This document shows, in pieces, positions 24,332-32,804 of a DNA stretch of 64,000 bases. The notes beneath the pieces were generated by a model. It was not told the origin of the DNA. It searched no databases and saw nothing but the letters and a program-made list of their open reading frames with translations. The position numbers and the translations under genes were made by a program. The stretch's first letter is position 1; every line of letters begins with the position of its first letter. The stretch is from Rhodophyticola porphyridii (GTDB lineage: Bacteria > Pseudomonadota > Alphaproteobacteria > Rhodobacterales > Rhodobacteraceae), in assembly GCF_003688285.1 (NCBI RefSeq), contig NZ_RCNT01000001.1, forward strand, positions 682,001 to 746,000. The letters are read 5' to 3'.

Positions 24332-25534
24332 ATGGAGCGCCCGGAATTCTACAGCTTTCACAACGGTGAAAAAGCCGCGCTGCCATTTTCGCAGACGGAG
24401 TACGATACCCGCCTGATGGGCCTGCGCACGATCATGGATGCCCACGGGGTCGAGGTGGCGGTGCTGACCTCGATGCACAACATTGCCTACTACTCGGGCT
24501 TTCTTTATTGCGCCTTCGGGCGGCCCTACGGCCTTGTGGTAACCGCGGATCAGGCGGTGGTGATCGCCGCCGGAATTGACGGCGGCCAGCCGTGGCGGCG
24601 CTGCGCCTGCGATGCGCTGACCTATACCGACTGGCAGCGCGGCAATTTCTGGCGCGCGGTGCTGTCCGTAACCGGAACCGCCCGGGTCGCCGGGTATGAG
24701 GGCGATCACATGACCCTTGCCGCGCGGCAGGCGTTTTCCGATACGCTGGCGCCCCGCGATACGGTTGATCTCGCGCCGATGACGATGCGCCAACGGATGG
24801 TGAAATCGGCAGCCGAACGCGATCTGATCCGCGCCGGCGCCGCGGTGGCGGATATCGGCGGGTGGGCCATGAAGACCGCCATCCGGGAAGGGGTCCGCGA
24901 AATCGAGGTGGCGATGGCCGGACGGAACGCGATGGAGCTGGAAATCGCCCATCGGTTCCCCGATGCCGAATACCGCGACACATGGGTCTGGTTCCAATCC
25001 GGCCTCAACACCGACGGGGCGCATAACCCGGTGACGGGGCGCAGGTTGCAGCGTGGCGACATCCTGAACCTTAACGCCTTTCCAATGATCTCGGGCTACT
25101 ATACCGCGCTGGAACGCACGCTGTTCCTGGGTGAGGTGGATGACGCCTCCCGCGCGATATGGGAGGCGAATGTGAAGGCCCATGAGCTTGGCATGTCCCT
25201 GATGCGGCCGGGCATCCGCTGTTCTGAGATCACCCGGGAGATCAATGACTTCCTCTCGGCGCGCGGCCTGCTTCAATACCGGAGTTTTGGTTACGGCCAC
25301 TCCTTCGGCATGTTGTCCCACTACTATGGCCGGGAAGCGGGGCTTGAGCTGCGGGAGGATATCGACACGGGCCTGGAGCCAGGCATGGTGATCTCCATGG
25401 AGCCGATGCTGACCATCCCCGAGGGGCAGCCGGGCGCGGGTGGGTATCGTGAGCACGATATCCTGATCATCACGGACGAGGGTGCCGAGAACATCACCGG
25501 GTTTCCCTACGGTCCGGCGCATAACGTGGTCTGA
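24332..25534 (+). CDS. Creatinase (creatine amidinohydrolase)
   Basis: A 400-residue pita-bread-fold protein of the M24 group. It matches creatinases closely: MHNIAYYSGFLYCAFGRPYG, AAGIDGGQPWRRC, VWFQSGLNTDGAHNPVTGRR (His near residue 231 is the catalytic base in characterised creatinases), LNAFPMISGYYTALERTLFL, and FGYGHSFGMLSHYYGREAGL. True M24 aminopeptidases would need five metal ligands; here the text instead follows the metal-free creatinase pattern. The reaction is creatine plus water to sarcosine plus urea. The nearby permease operon could import substrate but is on the opposite strand. Confidence 0.88.
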   Translation: MERPEFYSFHNGEKAALPFSQTEYDTRLMGLRTIMDAHGVEVAVLTSMHNIAYYSGFLYCAFGRPYGLVVTADQAVVIAAGIDGGQPWRRCACDALTYTDWQRGNFWRAVLSVTGTARVAGYEGDHMTLAARQAFSDTLAPRDTVDLAPMTMRQRMVKSAAERDLIRAGAAVADIGGWAMKTAIREGVREIEVAMAGRNAMELEIAHRFPDAEYRDTWVWFQSGLNTDGAHNPVTGRRLQRGDILNLNAFPMISGYYTALERTLFLGEVDDASRAIWEANVKAHELGMSLMRPGIRCSEITREINDFLSARGLLQYRSFGYGHSFGMLSHYYGREAGLELREDIDTGLEPGMVISMEPMLTIPEGQPGAGGYREHDILIITDEGAENITGFPYGPAHNVV

Positions 25535-25641
25535 CGGGCCGCCTGTGCCCGGCATTTCATGAAACCGATACATTTCCGTTACGTCAGGGTCATGCGACCG
25601 CGCGAGGAGGATCCGTCACAGCAACTTGGGGAGCCTTCTGC

Positions 25642-27792
25642 ATGACCACGCGTTTTCTGACCCTGACATCGGCGCTTGCGCTTATGGCGGGTCCCGCATT
25701 GGCAGACATGAATTTCAACCGTATCGCCTCGTTCGCGATTTCCGAAAACAGCCCTGAGGCCGCGGAAACCTCCGCCGAGATCATTGCGGCAACCGGCGAC
25801 GGGATGACGCTGGTCTATACCGACAGCCCGCTGGAAGCGCTGGGGTTCATCGACATCACCGACCCCGCCGCGCCGATGCCTGCCGGGATCATCGAACTGG
25901 ATGGCGAGCCAACCTCCGTCGCGGTGGTGGGCAATTATGCGCTGGCCGGTGTGAACACCTCTGAAAGCTATACCGAGCCGTCGGGCTATCTCGTCGAGAT
26001 TGACGTCACCGACCGGCGCGAGCTTGGCCGCTGCGACCTGCCGGGGCAGCCCGACTCCGTGGCGATTGCGCCGGATGCGTCCTTCCTTGCCGTAGCGATC
26101 GAAAACGAGCGGGACGAGGATCTGGGCGACGGCCGCGTGGGCCAGATGCCGGCCGGATCGGTCGTCATGGTGGATCTCACGCCCGACGGGCTGATCGCCT
26201 GCGACACGCTCCGCGTGGCCGATATCACAGGCCTGGCGGAGGTCGCCCCCGAGGATCCGGAGCCGGAGTATGTCTCGATCAACGGCGAGGGCGAGGTGGT
26301 CGTCACGCTTCAGGAAAACAACCACATGGTTGTGCTGGACCGTAACGGCGCGGTGCTGAGCCATTTCTCCGCCGGGGCCGTCGATCTGGACGGGATCGAC
26401 GTGGAAGAGGAAGGCGCTTTCGTCTATGACGGGCGTCAGCCGGGGCGGGTCCGCGAACCCGATGCGGTCGCATGGATCGACGACACCCATTTCGCCACCG
26501 CCAACGAGGGCGACATGGATGGCGGATCCCGCGGGTGGACGATCTTCAGCCAGACCGGCGACGTGGTCTACGAAAGCGGCACCTCATTCGAGGAGGCGAT
26601 CATCCAGATCGGCCACTACCCCGAGCGCCGCTCGGGCAACAAGGGCGTCGAGCCCGAGAGCGTGACCTTTGCCGCATTCGGCGGCACGTCGATGGTTTTC
26701 GTGGGCGCCGAACGCGCCTCGATCGTGGGCGTCTACGATGTAAGCGACCCCGCCAGTCCGGTGCTGACGCAGCTTCTGCCCTCGGGCATCGGGCCGGAGG
26801 GGTATGTCACCATTCCCGAACGCAACCTGCTTGTGTCCGCGAACGAGGTGGATGGTCTCGAAGACGGGGCCGCGCGCGCCCATGTGATGCTGTTCGAATA
26901 TCAGGATGCCCCGGCCAGCTATCCGCATCTGAGTTCGGCCAACATGGCGGAGCTGACCGGATGGGGCGCGATTTCCGGGCAGGTCGCGGGCGACGATGGC
27001 CTGATCTACGCGGTCAATGACAGCTTTTATGCGATGCAGCCGTCGATCTTCGTGATCGACCCCTCGGAACGTCCGGCGCAGATCGTCGATGCGATCCGGG
27101 TGACCCGGGCCGGCCAGCCGGCGCAGTTGCTGGATATGGAAGGCATCGCGCTGGACGGTGAAGGCGGCTTCTGGATCGCATCGGAAGGGCGGACCGACCG
27201 GCTTGTGCCCCATGCGCTCTACCATGTCGGGGCCGATGGTGAGATCGCGGATTACGTGCCACTGCCCTCCGAATTGCAGGCGGTGGAACGCCGGTTCGGG
27301 TTCGAAGGCATCACCCGGGTCGGCGACATCCTGTGGATGGCGGTGCAGCGGCCCTGGGCCGATGACCCGGAAAATCACACCAAGCTGGTTTCCTACAATC
27401 TGGAAACCGAGGAATGGGGTGCGGTTCTCTATCCGTTGACCGAGCCCGCGACCGGTTGGGTCGGTCTCAGCGAGATCGTGGCCCATGGAGAGCATGTCTA
27501 TGTCATCGAGCGTGACAACCAGATCGGTGCGGCGGCGGTGACCAAGCGGATCACGCGTATTCCGCTGGCCCAGATGCAGCCCGCGGCGCTCGGCGGCGAT
27601 CTGCCGGTGGTGACGCCGGAGCCGGTGGTCGATCTCATTCCGTATCTGACCTCCACGGGCGGTTTCGTGCTCGACAAGGTCGAGGGGCTGGCGATCATGG
27701 CGGACGGAACCATGTGGGTGTCCACTGACAATGATGGGGTCGATGACCATTCCGGTGAAACGATGTTCTTTGCCATCGACGGCGATATGTAG
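25642..27792 (+). CDS. Secreted beta-propeller and esterase-like protein
   Basis: A 716-residue exported protein with a signal peptide (MTTRFLTLTSALALMAGPAL, cleavage near ALA-D). Residues 25-420 resemble the choice-of-anchor-I beta-propeller (LEALGFIDITDPAAPMPAGI, GVEPESVTFAAFGGTSMVFV). The rest resembles the esterase-like phytase domain (LDMEGIALDGEGGFWIASEG, RFGFEGITRVGDILWMAVQR, VLDKVEGLAIMADGTMWVST). Such proteins are often phosphate-responsive. It has an AGGAGG-like site, and no membrane anchor is visible. Precise activity is not shown. Confidence 0.82.
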   Translation: MTTRFLTLTSALALMAGPALADMNFNRIASFAISENSPEAAETSAEIIAATGDGMTLVYTDSPLEALGFIDITDPAAPMPAGIIELDGEPTSVAVVGNYALAGVNTSESYTEPSGYLVEIDVTDRRELGRCDLPGQPDSVAIAPDASFLAVAIENERDEDLGDGRVGQMPAGSVVMVDLTPDGLIACDTLRVADITGLAEVAPEDPEPEYVSINGEGEVVVTLQENNHMVVLDRNGAVLSHFSAGAVDLDGIDVEEEGAFVYDGRQPGRVREPDAVAWIDDTHFATANEGDMDGGSRGWTIFSQTGDVVYESGTSFEEAIIQIGHYPERRSGNKGVEPESVTFAAFGGTSMVFVGAERASIVGVYDVSDPASPVLTQLLPSGIGPEGYVTIPERNLLVSANEVDGLEDGAARAHVMLFEYQDAPASYPHLSSANMAELTGWGAISGQVAGDDGLIYAVNDSFYAMQPSIFVIDPSERPAQIVDAIRVTRAGQPAQLLDMEGIALDGEGGFWIASEGRTDRLVPHALYHVGADGEIADYVPLPSELQAVERRFGFEGITRVGDILWMAVQRPWADDPENHTKLVSYNLETEEWGAVLYPLTEPATGWVGLSEIVAHGEHVYVIERDNQIGAAAVTKRITRIPLAQMQPAALGGDLPVVTPEPVVDLIPYLTSTGGFVLDKVEGLAIMADGTMWVSTDNDGVDDHSGETMFFAIDGDM

Positions 27793-27810
27793 CCATTTCC
27801 GATGACGGCC

Positions 27811-27841
27811 GACCCCTCGCTGCGTTCCGTGGCGGGGGGTC
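27811..27841 (+). terminator. Terminator after the beta-propeller gene
   Basis: A 10-bp stem with one wobble pair (gacccctcgc / gcggggggtc), an 11-base loop and a T run, starting 18 bases after the stop. Confidence 0.75.
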
Positions 27842-27900
27842 TTTTGTTGCACTGGTGGAAAAGCTACACCTGTTCATGAACAGGGCAGATAGGAAACACC

Positions 27901-28551
27901 ATGCTGATCAGACTGAAAGATTTGAAATCGCTCGATGCGGTCGCGTCGGATGAGAGCCGTCACAACGTCACCGATCTGTTCGTGGGCAAGGACCACAGGG
28001 TCACCCATGTGGTCGTTGATATCGGCAGTTGGTTCGAGCGGCAGAAATGCGCGATGCGGATCACGGTTTTCGAGCAACCGGATGTGGCCGAGGGCGTCTG
28101 GCCGGTGAAGGTTGCCGCCGCCGATGTGGAGGCCGGCGAGGTCGTGGCGGCCCGTGCGCCCGAAGATGCCGAGGTCGAGCCCGGGATGCTGAGCCAGGCC
28201 GAATGCGAACTGGCCGATGCCCGCAGCAGCGCCGATCTGCACCGGGTGGGCAGATTGCTGGATGCCGACGTGATGGGCAGCGACAAGCTGGCCGGCAGCC
28301 TGATGGATGTGATCGTCGACACCGACGGCTGGCATATCGCCATGCTGGTGATCCATGCGGGTCCGACGGATATGGAACATCAGCGGGTGATCCCGGTGGG
28401 CATGGTCGCCGATATCGACTGGTCGACACCCCGGATCACGCTGAGCTGCCCGGAAAGCACCGTCGACAGCAGCCCGGAACTGCATGAGATGGGCGACCGG
28501 ATCGAAGGCAAATGGTACAACAAGGTTCTGGGGTATTACGGGCTGGGTTGA
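27901..28551 (+). CDS. PRC-barrel domain protein
   Basis: A 216-residue protein with two PRC-barrel-like modules. The first is in MLIRLKDLKSLDAVASDESR and VTDLFVGKDHRVTHVVVDIG. The second is SLMDVIVDTDGWHIAMLVIH. PRC barrels are small beta-barrels found in RimM, photosynthetic reaction centre H subunit and many stress-inducible proteins. No signal peptide is seen. Its neighbour downstream is a general-stress-like flavin protein, so a shared stress role is plausible. Confidence 0.8.
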   Translation: MLIRLKDLKSLDAVASDESRHNVTDLFVGKDHRVTHVVVDIGSWFERQKCAMRITVFEQPDVAEGVWPVKVAAADVEAGEVVAARAPEDAEVEPGMLSQAECELADARSSADLHRVGRLLDADVMGSDKLAGSLMDVIVDTDGWHIAMLVIHAGPTDMEHQRVIPVGMVADIDWSTPRITLSCPESTVDSSPELHEMGDRIEGKWYNKVLGYYGLG

Positions 28552-28610
28552 GCCGCCCCGGAAACTGCAGCGGCTCCCCCGGTTTTCCGTTCGGCGCAAT
28601 CGCCGGGCGG

Positions 28611-28635
28611 GGAACAAATCCGCCCTGTTCTGGTT
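28611..28635 (+). promoter_or_regulatory. Possible EcfG-type (general stress) promoter
   Basis: GGAAC, an 18-base spacer and TT, placed about 36 bases before the stress-protein start codon. This matches the GGAAC-N18-19-TT form reported for alphaproteobacterial general-stress sigma factors. A single match can be chance, and whether this organism has the sigma factor cannot be seen here. Confidence 0.3.
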
Positions 28636-28671
28636 GAGAGGTGACACACCCCTCAGGACAGGACACAAGCA

Positions 28672-29151
28672 ATGAGCGATCTGAAGCACGAATTCTGGAA
28701 CCGTATGGAAGATGTCCGGGCCGGGATGTTGGGGGTCAGGGGGCAGGGCCGGCTGGTCGCCATGTCGCCGCAGGTCGACGACGACATGCCCGGGCACATC
28801 TGGTTCATCACCGCCAAGGGCACTGATCTCGCCAAATCCGTCGAAGCCGGTGAGCAGCCCGCGCAATTCGTCGTGGCGGACGCGAAAACGGGTCTCTACG
28901 CGGATGTGGAGGGCCGGTTGAGCCGCTCCACCGACCGTGAGGCGCTGGATGAGGTCTGGAGCTTCGTCGCCGATGCCTGGTTTGAGGGCGGGCAGCACGA
29001 TCCGGATGTCTGTCTGCTGCAATTCACGCCGGATAGCGCCGAAATCTCGGTGACACCCACCAGCGGCGTGAAGTTCCTCTACGAGATCGCCAAAGCGAAC
29101 CTGACCGATCAGAAACCCGATGCCGGGGAACAGGGTTCGGTCACTTTCTAG
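28672..29151 (+). CDS. Pyridoxamine 5'-phosphate oxidase-like general stress protein
   Basis: A 159-residue flavin-binding split-barrel protein of the general stress protein 26 type. MSDLKHEFWNRMEDVRAGML opens it; HIWFITAKGTDLAKSVEAGE is the barrel core and VWSFVADAWFEGGQHDPDVC the helix and strand that follow. It lacks the residues of true PdxH. The end is polar (LTDQKPDAGEQGSVTF). It follows the PRC-barrel gene by 120 bases, with its own candidate promoter, and is followed by a strong terminator. Confidence 0.85.
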   Translation: MSDLKHEFWNRMEDVRAGMLGVRGQGRLVAMSPQVDDDMPGHIWFITAKGTDLAKSVEAGEQPAQFVVADAKTGLYADVEGRLSRSTDREALDEVWSFVADAWFEGGQHDPDVCLLQFTPDSAEISVTPTSGVKFLYEIAKANLTDQKPDAGEQGSVTF

Positions 29152-29213
29152 ACGGTGTGGCCCGGCCGCGCTCCGCGCCGGCCCGGCCCCGGGGCGCCGA
29201 TGTGGCAGGCGTC

Positions 29214-29249
29214 AAACACGCCCCGGGCTGTGCCGCCCGGGGCGTGTTT
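29214..29249. terminator. Bidirectional terminator between convergent genes
   Basis: A perfect 15-bp inverted repeat (aaacacgccccgggc / gcccggggcgtgttt) with a 6-base loop. A-run and T-run on its two sides let it work on both strands, for the stress gene and the binding-protein gene. Confidence 0.9.
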
Positions 29250-29270
29250 TCCGATTGTGTCGCGCGGGGC

Positions 29271-30743
29271 CTATTGCCTCCAGCGGACGCCGCTCAGATC
29301 ATTGGCCTGTGTCGGGGAGTTTTCCCACAGACCTTCGATATTGGCGTTTGCCACGCCGGTTTTCGCAAGCTGGAACAGATAGCCATTGACGTAATCGTCG
29401 GCGATCATCTCCTGAGCCGAGCGCAGCAGCTCGGAGCGTTCCGCCGGATCGGCGGTCAGTGTCAGCGTGTTCATGAGATCCTGAAACCCCGGGTTGTCAT
29501 ACTGGAAGTAGTAATCAGGCCGGGCATAGATCCCGATATCCATGGGTTCGGTATGGCTGACGATGGTCAGATCGAAATCCTTGCCCCGGAACACCTGTTC
29601 CAGCCATTGCGCCCATTCCAGATTGCTGATCTCGGTCTCGATTCCCACCTCGCGAAGCTGGGCCGCGATGATCTCGCCGCCCCGGCGCGCATAGGATGGG
29701 GGCGGCAGCGCCAGACGAAGCGTCAGATCGGAGACACCGGCCTCCGCCAGCAGCGCGCGGGCGGTCTCGGGGTCGAAGGCGGATTGCCCGGTCAGATCGA
29801 CGTAATCCGGGTGATGCGGTGCGAAATGGGTGCCGATGGGCGTACCATAGCCGAACATCGCACCGTCGATGATGTCCTGCCGGTTGATCGCGTGGGATAT
29901 CGCCTGACGCACGCGGACATCGTCCAGCGGCGCGGACTGGTTGTTCATCGCCAGAATGGTTTCTCCCTCGGTCGACCCGACGATGACGGAGAACCGGGGA
30001 TCGGCTTCGAACTGGCCAAGCGTTTCGGGCGCGGGAAAGACCGGGAAGGCATCCACATCCCCGGCCATCAGCGCGGCAAAGGCGGCGTTCGGGTCGGAAA
30101 TGAAGCGGAAGGTCGCGGCCTCTAGCGCCGGAGCCTCGCCCCAGTAATCGGGGTTGCGGGTCAGCTCCACCCGGTCGCCCTGAACCCAGTCGGCAAAGAC
30201 GAAGGGGCCGGTGCCGACCGGATCGGTGGCATTCGTCCCGGCACTTTCTGGGGCGACGATCACCGCATCGCCCCAGGCCAGGTTGAAGAGCAGCGCCCCG
30301 TTCTGCGCGCTCAGGCGCAGCACCACGGTGGTGTCGTCAACCGCCTCGACGCTCTCGATCCCCGCGAACAGCGCGGCCTGCGCATTCGTGGTGTCCTCGG
30401 CCCGCGCGCGATCGAGGGAGAAGACGACATCCTCGGCGGTGAAGCTGCTGCCGTCATGGAACATCACCCCGTCACGCAGCGAAAACGTATAGGTCAGCCC
30501 GTCCTCGGAAATCTCCCATGTCTCGGCCAGTCCCGGCACCACCGACCCATCGGAGGCAAAGCGCGTCAGCCCCTCGAAGACATTGGCATAAACCACCTCG
30601 TCGATGGCGGCGGCGGCGCCGCCCGTCGGGTCCAGGTTGGGCGGTTCCAGCTGCATCCCGATGGTGATGTCGGTCTGCTGCGCCAACGCCCCGCTTGCCG
30701 TAAGGGCAAGGATTGCGCCGGTCATCTTGAAACGGTGGAACAT
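29271..30743 (-). CDS. ABC transporter periplasmic binding protein (SBP family 5)
   Basis: A 490-residue solute-binding protein of the dipeptide/oligopeptide/nickel type. It has a signal peptide (MFHRFKMTGAILALTASGAL) and family landmarks: LEPPNLDPTGGAAAAIDEVV, GLAETWEISEDGLTYTFSLR, YTFSLRDGVMFHDGSSFTAE and DPVGTGPFVFADWVQG. No lipobox, so it is soluble in the periplasm. The GGGAGAG site defines the start; the longer frame is implausible. No permease or ATPase lies next to it. The nearest set, at 20.5-23.8 kb, lacks a binding protein. Confidence 0.92.
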   Translation of the reverse strand: MFHRFKMTGAILALTASGALAQQTDITIGMQLEPPNLDPTGGAAAAIDEVVYANVFEGLTRFASDGSVVPGLAETWEISEDGLTYTFSLRDGVMFHDGSSFTAEDVVFSLDRARAEDTTNAQAALFAGIESVEAVDDTTVVLRLSAQNGALLFNLAWGDAVIVAPESAGTNATDPVGTGPFVFADWVQGDRVELTRNPDYWGEAPALEAATFRFISDPNAAFAALMAGDVDAFPVFPAPETLGQFEADPRFSVIVGSTEGETILAMNNQSAPLDDVRVRQAISHAINRQDIIDGAMFGYGTPIGTHFAPHHPDYVDLTGQSAFDPETARALLAEAGVSDLTLRLALPPPSYARRGGEIIAAQLREVGIETEISNLEWAQWLEQVFRGKDFDLTIVSHTEPMDIGIYARPDYYFQYDNPGFQDLMNTLTLTADPAERSELLRSAQEMIADDYVNGYLFQLAKTGVANANIEGLWENSPTQANDLSGVRWRQ

Positions 30744-30938
30744 GCGTCTCTCCCTTGAGATGTTTCGCGGCGATGGTATTGGGCAATGGGTTTGGCTTGC
30801 AAGCGCGGATCGCGCCGCCCGATGCTGCGCTGCGGCGTGGCGTCGCAAAGCTGTTACTTTGGAGTCGCCCGAATCGAAGGTGTGCATTACCCTTTCCGGT
30901 GGGGAAACGGCCTTACATGACAACAACGGAGTTGCGCG

Positions 30939-31136
30939 ATGCATGTGCCAAGCACTGAGGACATTCTCAAACTGTCCAGTGATCATGTTGCCGAATTCAT
31001 CAACGATCACACCAGTTCCAAGACCTTGAGTGTGATCATGCGGCAGTTGAACGAGCAATTGATGTCCGCCGATGAGGCGGTTCGCAATGCCGCTCAGGCT
31101 GCGCTTCAGCGGTTGGGCTTTCCCGAATACGCCTAG
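30939..31136 (+). CDS. 65-residue helical protein of unknown function
   Basis: A small soluble protein starting MHVPSTEDILKLSSDHVAEF, with a second helix NEQLMSADEAVRNAAQAALQ and ending RLGFPEYA. GGAG lies 8 bases before the ATG. It is acidic and helix-rich with no membrane segment. It lies divergent from the binding-protein gene. I recognise no family; the clean ribosome site and regular amphipathic text support a real gene. Confidence 0.6.
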   Translation: MHVPSTEDILKLSSDHVAEFINDHTSSKTLSVIMRQLNEQLMSADEAVRNAAQAALQRLGFPEYA

Positions 31137-31448
31137 CTTTCTGGCCGATATCCGCCAAAGCCGGGGCAAAACAGCCATGGCGAAATCATCCGTCTTTCGG
31201 ACGGTGCTGCCGGTCTGTCGCAGCGGCGCAATTTCGCGCCGCGCCCGTCCAAGTGCGCCATCTCCCTGACCGAACCTGTCCCTGCGTCCCCCGCGGGCGC
31301 CTCAGGCCGTCCTGCCCAGATCCGGCGAGCGCCCCGTCAGCAAGGAAATCTTTGCTGATTCCCGATCTGGCCCCCTTGTGATTTGCATGAAGCCGCACCC
31401 ATGTTACGCTGCGCGGCAAAACACACCCTGAACCGAGGAATGAGCACC
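31137..31448 (+). other. Gene-free stretch before pal
   Basis: This 312-base gap holds no convincing gene on either strand. A weak 6-bp hairpin (cagcaa / ttgctg) lies at about 31337-31356, and an AT-richer stretch just before 31410 (ttgtgatttgcatgaag) may hold the pal promoter, but no clean -35/-10 pair is seen. Confidence 0.5.
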
Positions 31449-31949
31449 ATGAATATCCTGATGAAATCCGCCCTTCTGGTTGCGGTCCTTGGCCTCTCGG
31501 CCTGTGCCCAGGGCGGGCTTGGCGGTAACACCGCCGGCGCATTGAACGGCGCGGGGCAGGGGGCGTTCGATCCGACATCGCCGGCCTATTTCAACCAGAC
31601 CGTGGGCGACCGCGTCCTGTTCGCCGTCGATCAATCCACTCTTGCGCCCGACGCCCGGGCAACTCTGGACGGGCAGGCCCAGTGGCTGCTGACAAACACC
31701 GAATACACCGTTCTGATCGAAGGCCACGCGGATGAGCAGGGTACCCGCGAATACAACCTTGCCCTCGGCGCCCGCCGGGCCAGCGCGGTGGAGGAATACC
31801 TGATCAGCCGCGGCGTTGCGGCCAACCGGCTCCGGACGATCAGCTACGGCAAGGAACGTCCGATCGAAATCTGCTCCGATGAAAGCTGTTATCGTCAGAA
31901 CCGCCGCGCGGTCAGCGTGATCGCGGCCGGCGGCGGCGCCGGGGTCTGA
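31449..31949 (+). CDS. pal: Peptidoglycan-associated lipoprotein Pal
   Basis: A 166-residue outer-membrane lipoprotein with the lipobox VLGLSAC near residue 17, then an OmpA-like peptidoglycan-binding domain: DRVLFAVDQSTLAPDARATL, IEGHADEQGTREYNLALGAR and SYGKERPIEICSDESC. It anchors the Tol-Pal system that keeps the envelope joined during division. Three Met codons precede; the one used has GAGGA at 9 bases. cpoB follows directly with no gap. Confidence 0.95.
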   Translation: MNILMKSALLVAVLGLSACAQGGLGGNTAGALNGAGQGAFDPTSPAYFNQTVGDRVLFAVDQSTLAPDARATLDGQAQWLLTNTEYTVLIEGHADEQGTREYNLALGARRASAVEEYLISRGVAANRLRTISYGKERPIEICSDESCYRQNRRAVSVIAAGGGAGV

Positions 31950-32804
31950 ATGAGTATGCTGCGCCCGTTCGCCCTGTGTGTCGCCCTCGCGGCAACCCTG
32001 AGCCTGCCCATGGCCGCCATGGCGCAGGACAGGGATCAGACCCTCGCCGATATCCGGCAGGAGCTTTCCGTTCTCTATGTGGAGCTGCAACGGCTGCGGG
32101 GGGAGTTGAACACCACCGGGGCGCCTCTCGGCAGCGGCGCGTCAGGCGATACGCTGCAGCGCGTCGATGGGATCGAGGCGGAGTTGCGCCGCCTGACCAG
32201 CCTGACCGAAGAGATGCAGCTCAGGATCGACCGGGTCGTCAGCGATGGCACCAACCGGGTGGGCGATCTGGAGTTCCGTCTGTGCGAGCTTGAGACCGAT
32301 TGCGACATCGCCGATCTGGGCGATACCCCCAGCCTTGGCGGGGAACCGCTGACCGGGGCAGGCCCGGTCGCGGCCCCTCTCCCGGCACCCGGCGGCGGCA
32401 CGGGCGGCGGCGCGGCGCTTGCGGTGGGCGAGCAATCGGATTTCGACCGTGCGCAGGCGGCTTATGACGCCGGCAACTATGCCGAAGCGGCACAGCTTTT
32501 CGCCGCCTTCACCCAAACCTATCCCGGCGGTCCCCTGAGCGCGGAGGCGCATTTCCTCCGGGGCGAGGCGGAAGCGGCCCAGAGCAACTGGAGCGAGGCC
32601 GCTCGGGCCTATCTCGATAGTTTTTCCGGTGCGCCCGATGCCCCCCGCGCGCCCGAAAGCCTTACGAAACTGGGCACCAGCCTCGGCCAGCTCGGCCAGA
32701 CGGAAGAGGCCTGCCTGACCCTGGCGGAGGTCGAACTTCGCTATCCGACCTCTCAATCGGTGTTCGACGCGCGCTCCGCCATGGCCGGCCTTGGCTGCAC
32801 TTGA
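31950..32804 (+). CDS. cpoB: Tol-Pal coordinator CpoB (YbgF)
   Basis: A 284-residue periplasmic protein: signal peptide (MSMLRPFALCVALAATLSLP), then a coiled-coil trimer domain (LADIRQELSVLYVELQRLRG), a Gly/Pro-rich linker and a C-terminal TPR domain (FDRAQAAYDAGNYAEAAQLF, FLRGEAEAAQSNWSEAARAY). CpoB links Tol activity with PBP1B-driven wall synthesis during constriction. It starts one base after the pal stop and its own stop overlaps tilS. Confidence 0.92.
   Translation: MSMLRPFALCVALAATLSLPMAAMAQDRDQTLADIRQELSVLYVELQRLRGELNTTGAPLGSGASGDTLQRVDGIEAELRRLTSLTEEMQLRIDRVVSDGTNRVGDLEFRLCELETDCDIADLGDTPSLGGEPLTGAGPVAAPLPAPGGGTGGGAALAVGEQSDFDRAQAAYDAGNYAEAAQLFAAFTQTYPGGPLSAEAHFLRGEAEAAQSNWSEAARAYLDSFSGAPDAPRAPESLTKLGTSLGQLGQTEEACLTLAEVELRYPTSQSVFDARSAMAGLGCT

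Noticed and set aside
25535-25641. Pho box ahead of the phytase/esterase-like gene
   Set aside because: The gap has no clear CTGTCAT-type direct repeat; gtcagggtcatg is too weak.
25579-26490. 303-residue minus-strand open frame inside the secreted propeller gene
   Set aside because: His/Arg-rich antisense shadow of a clearly recognisable coding gene.
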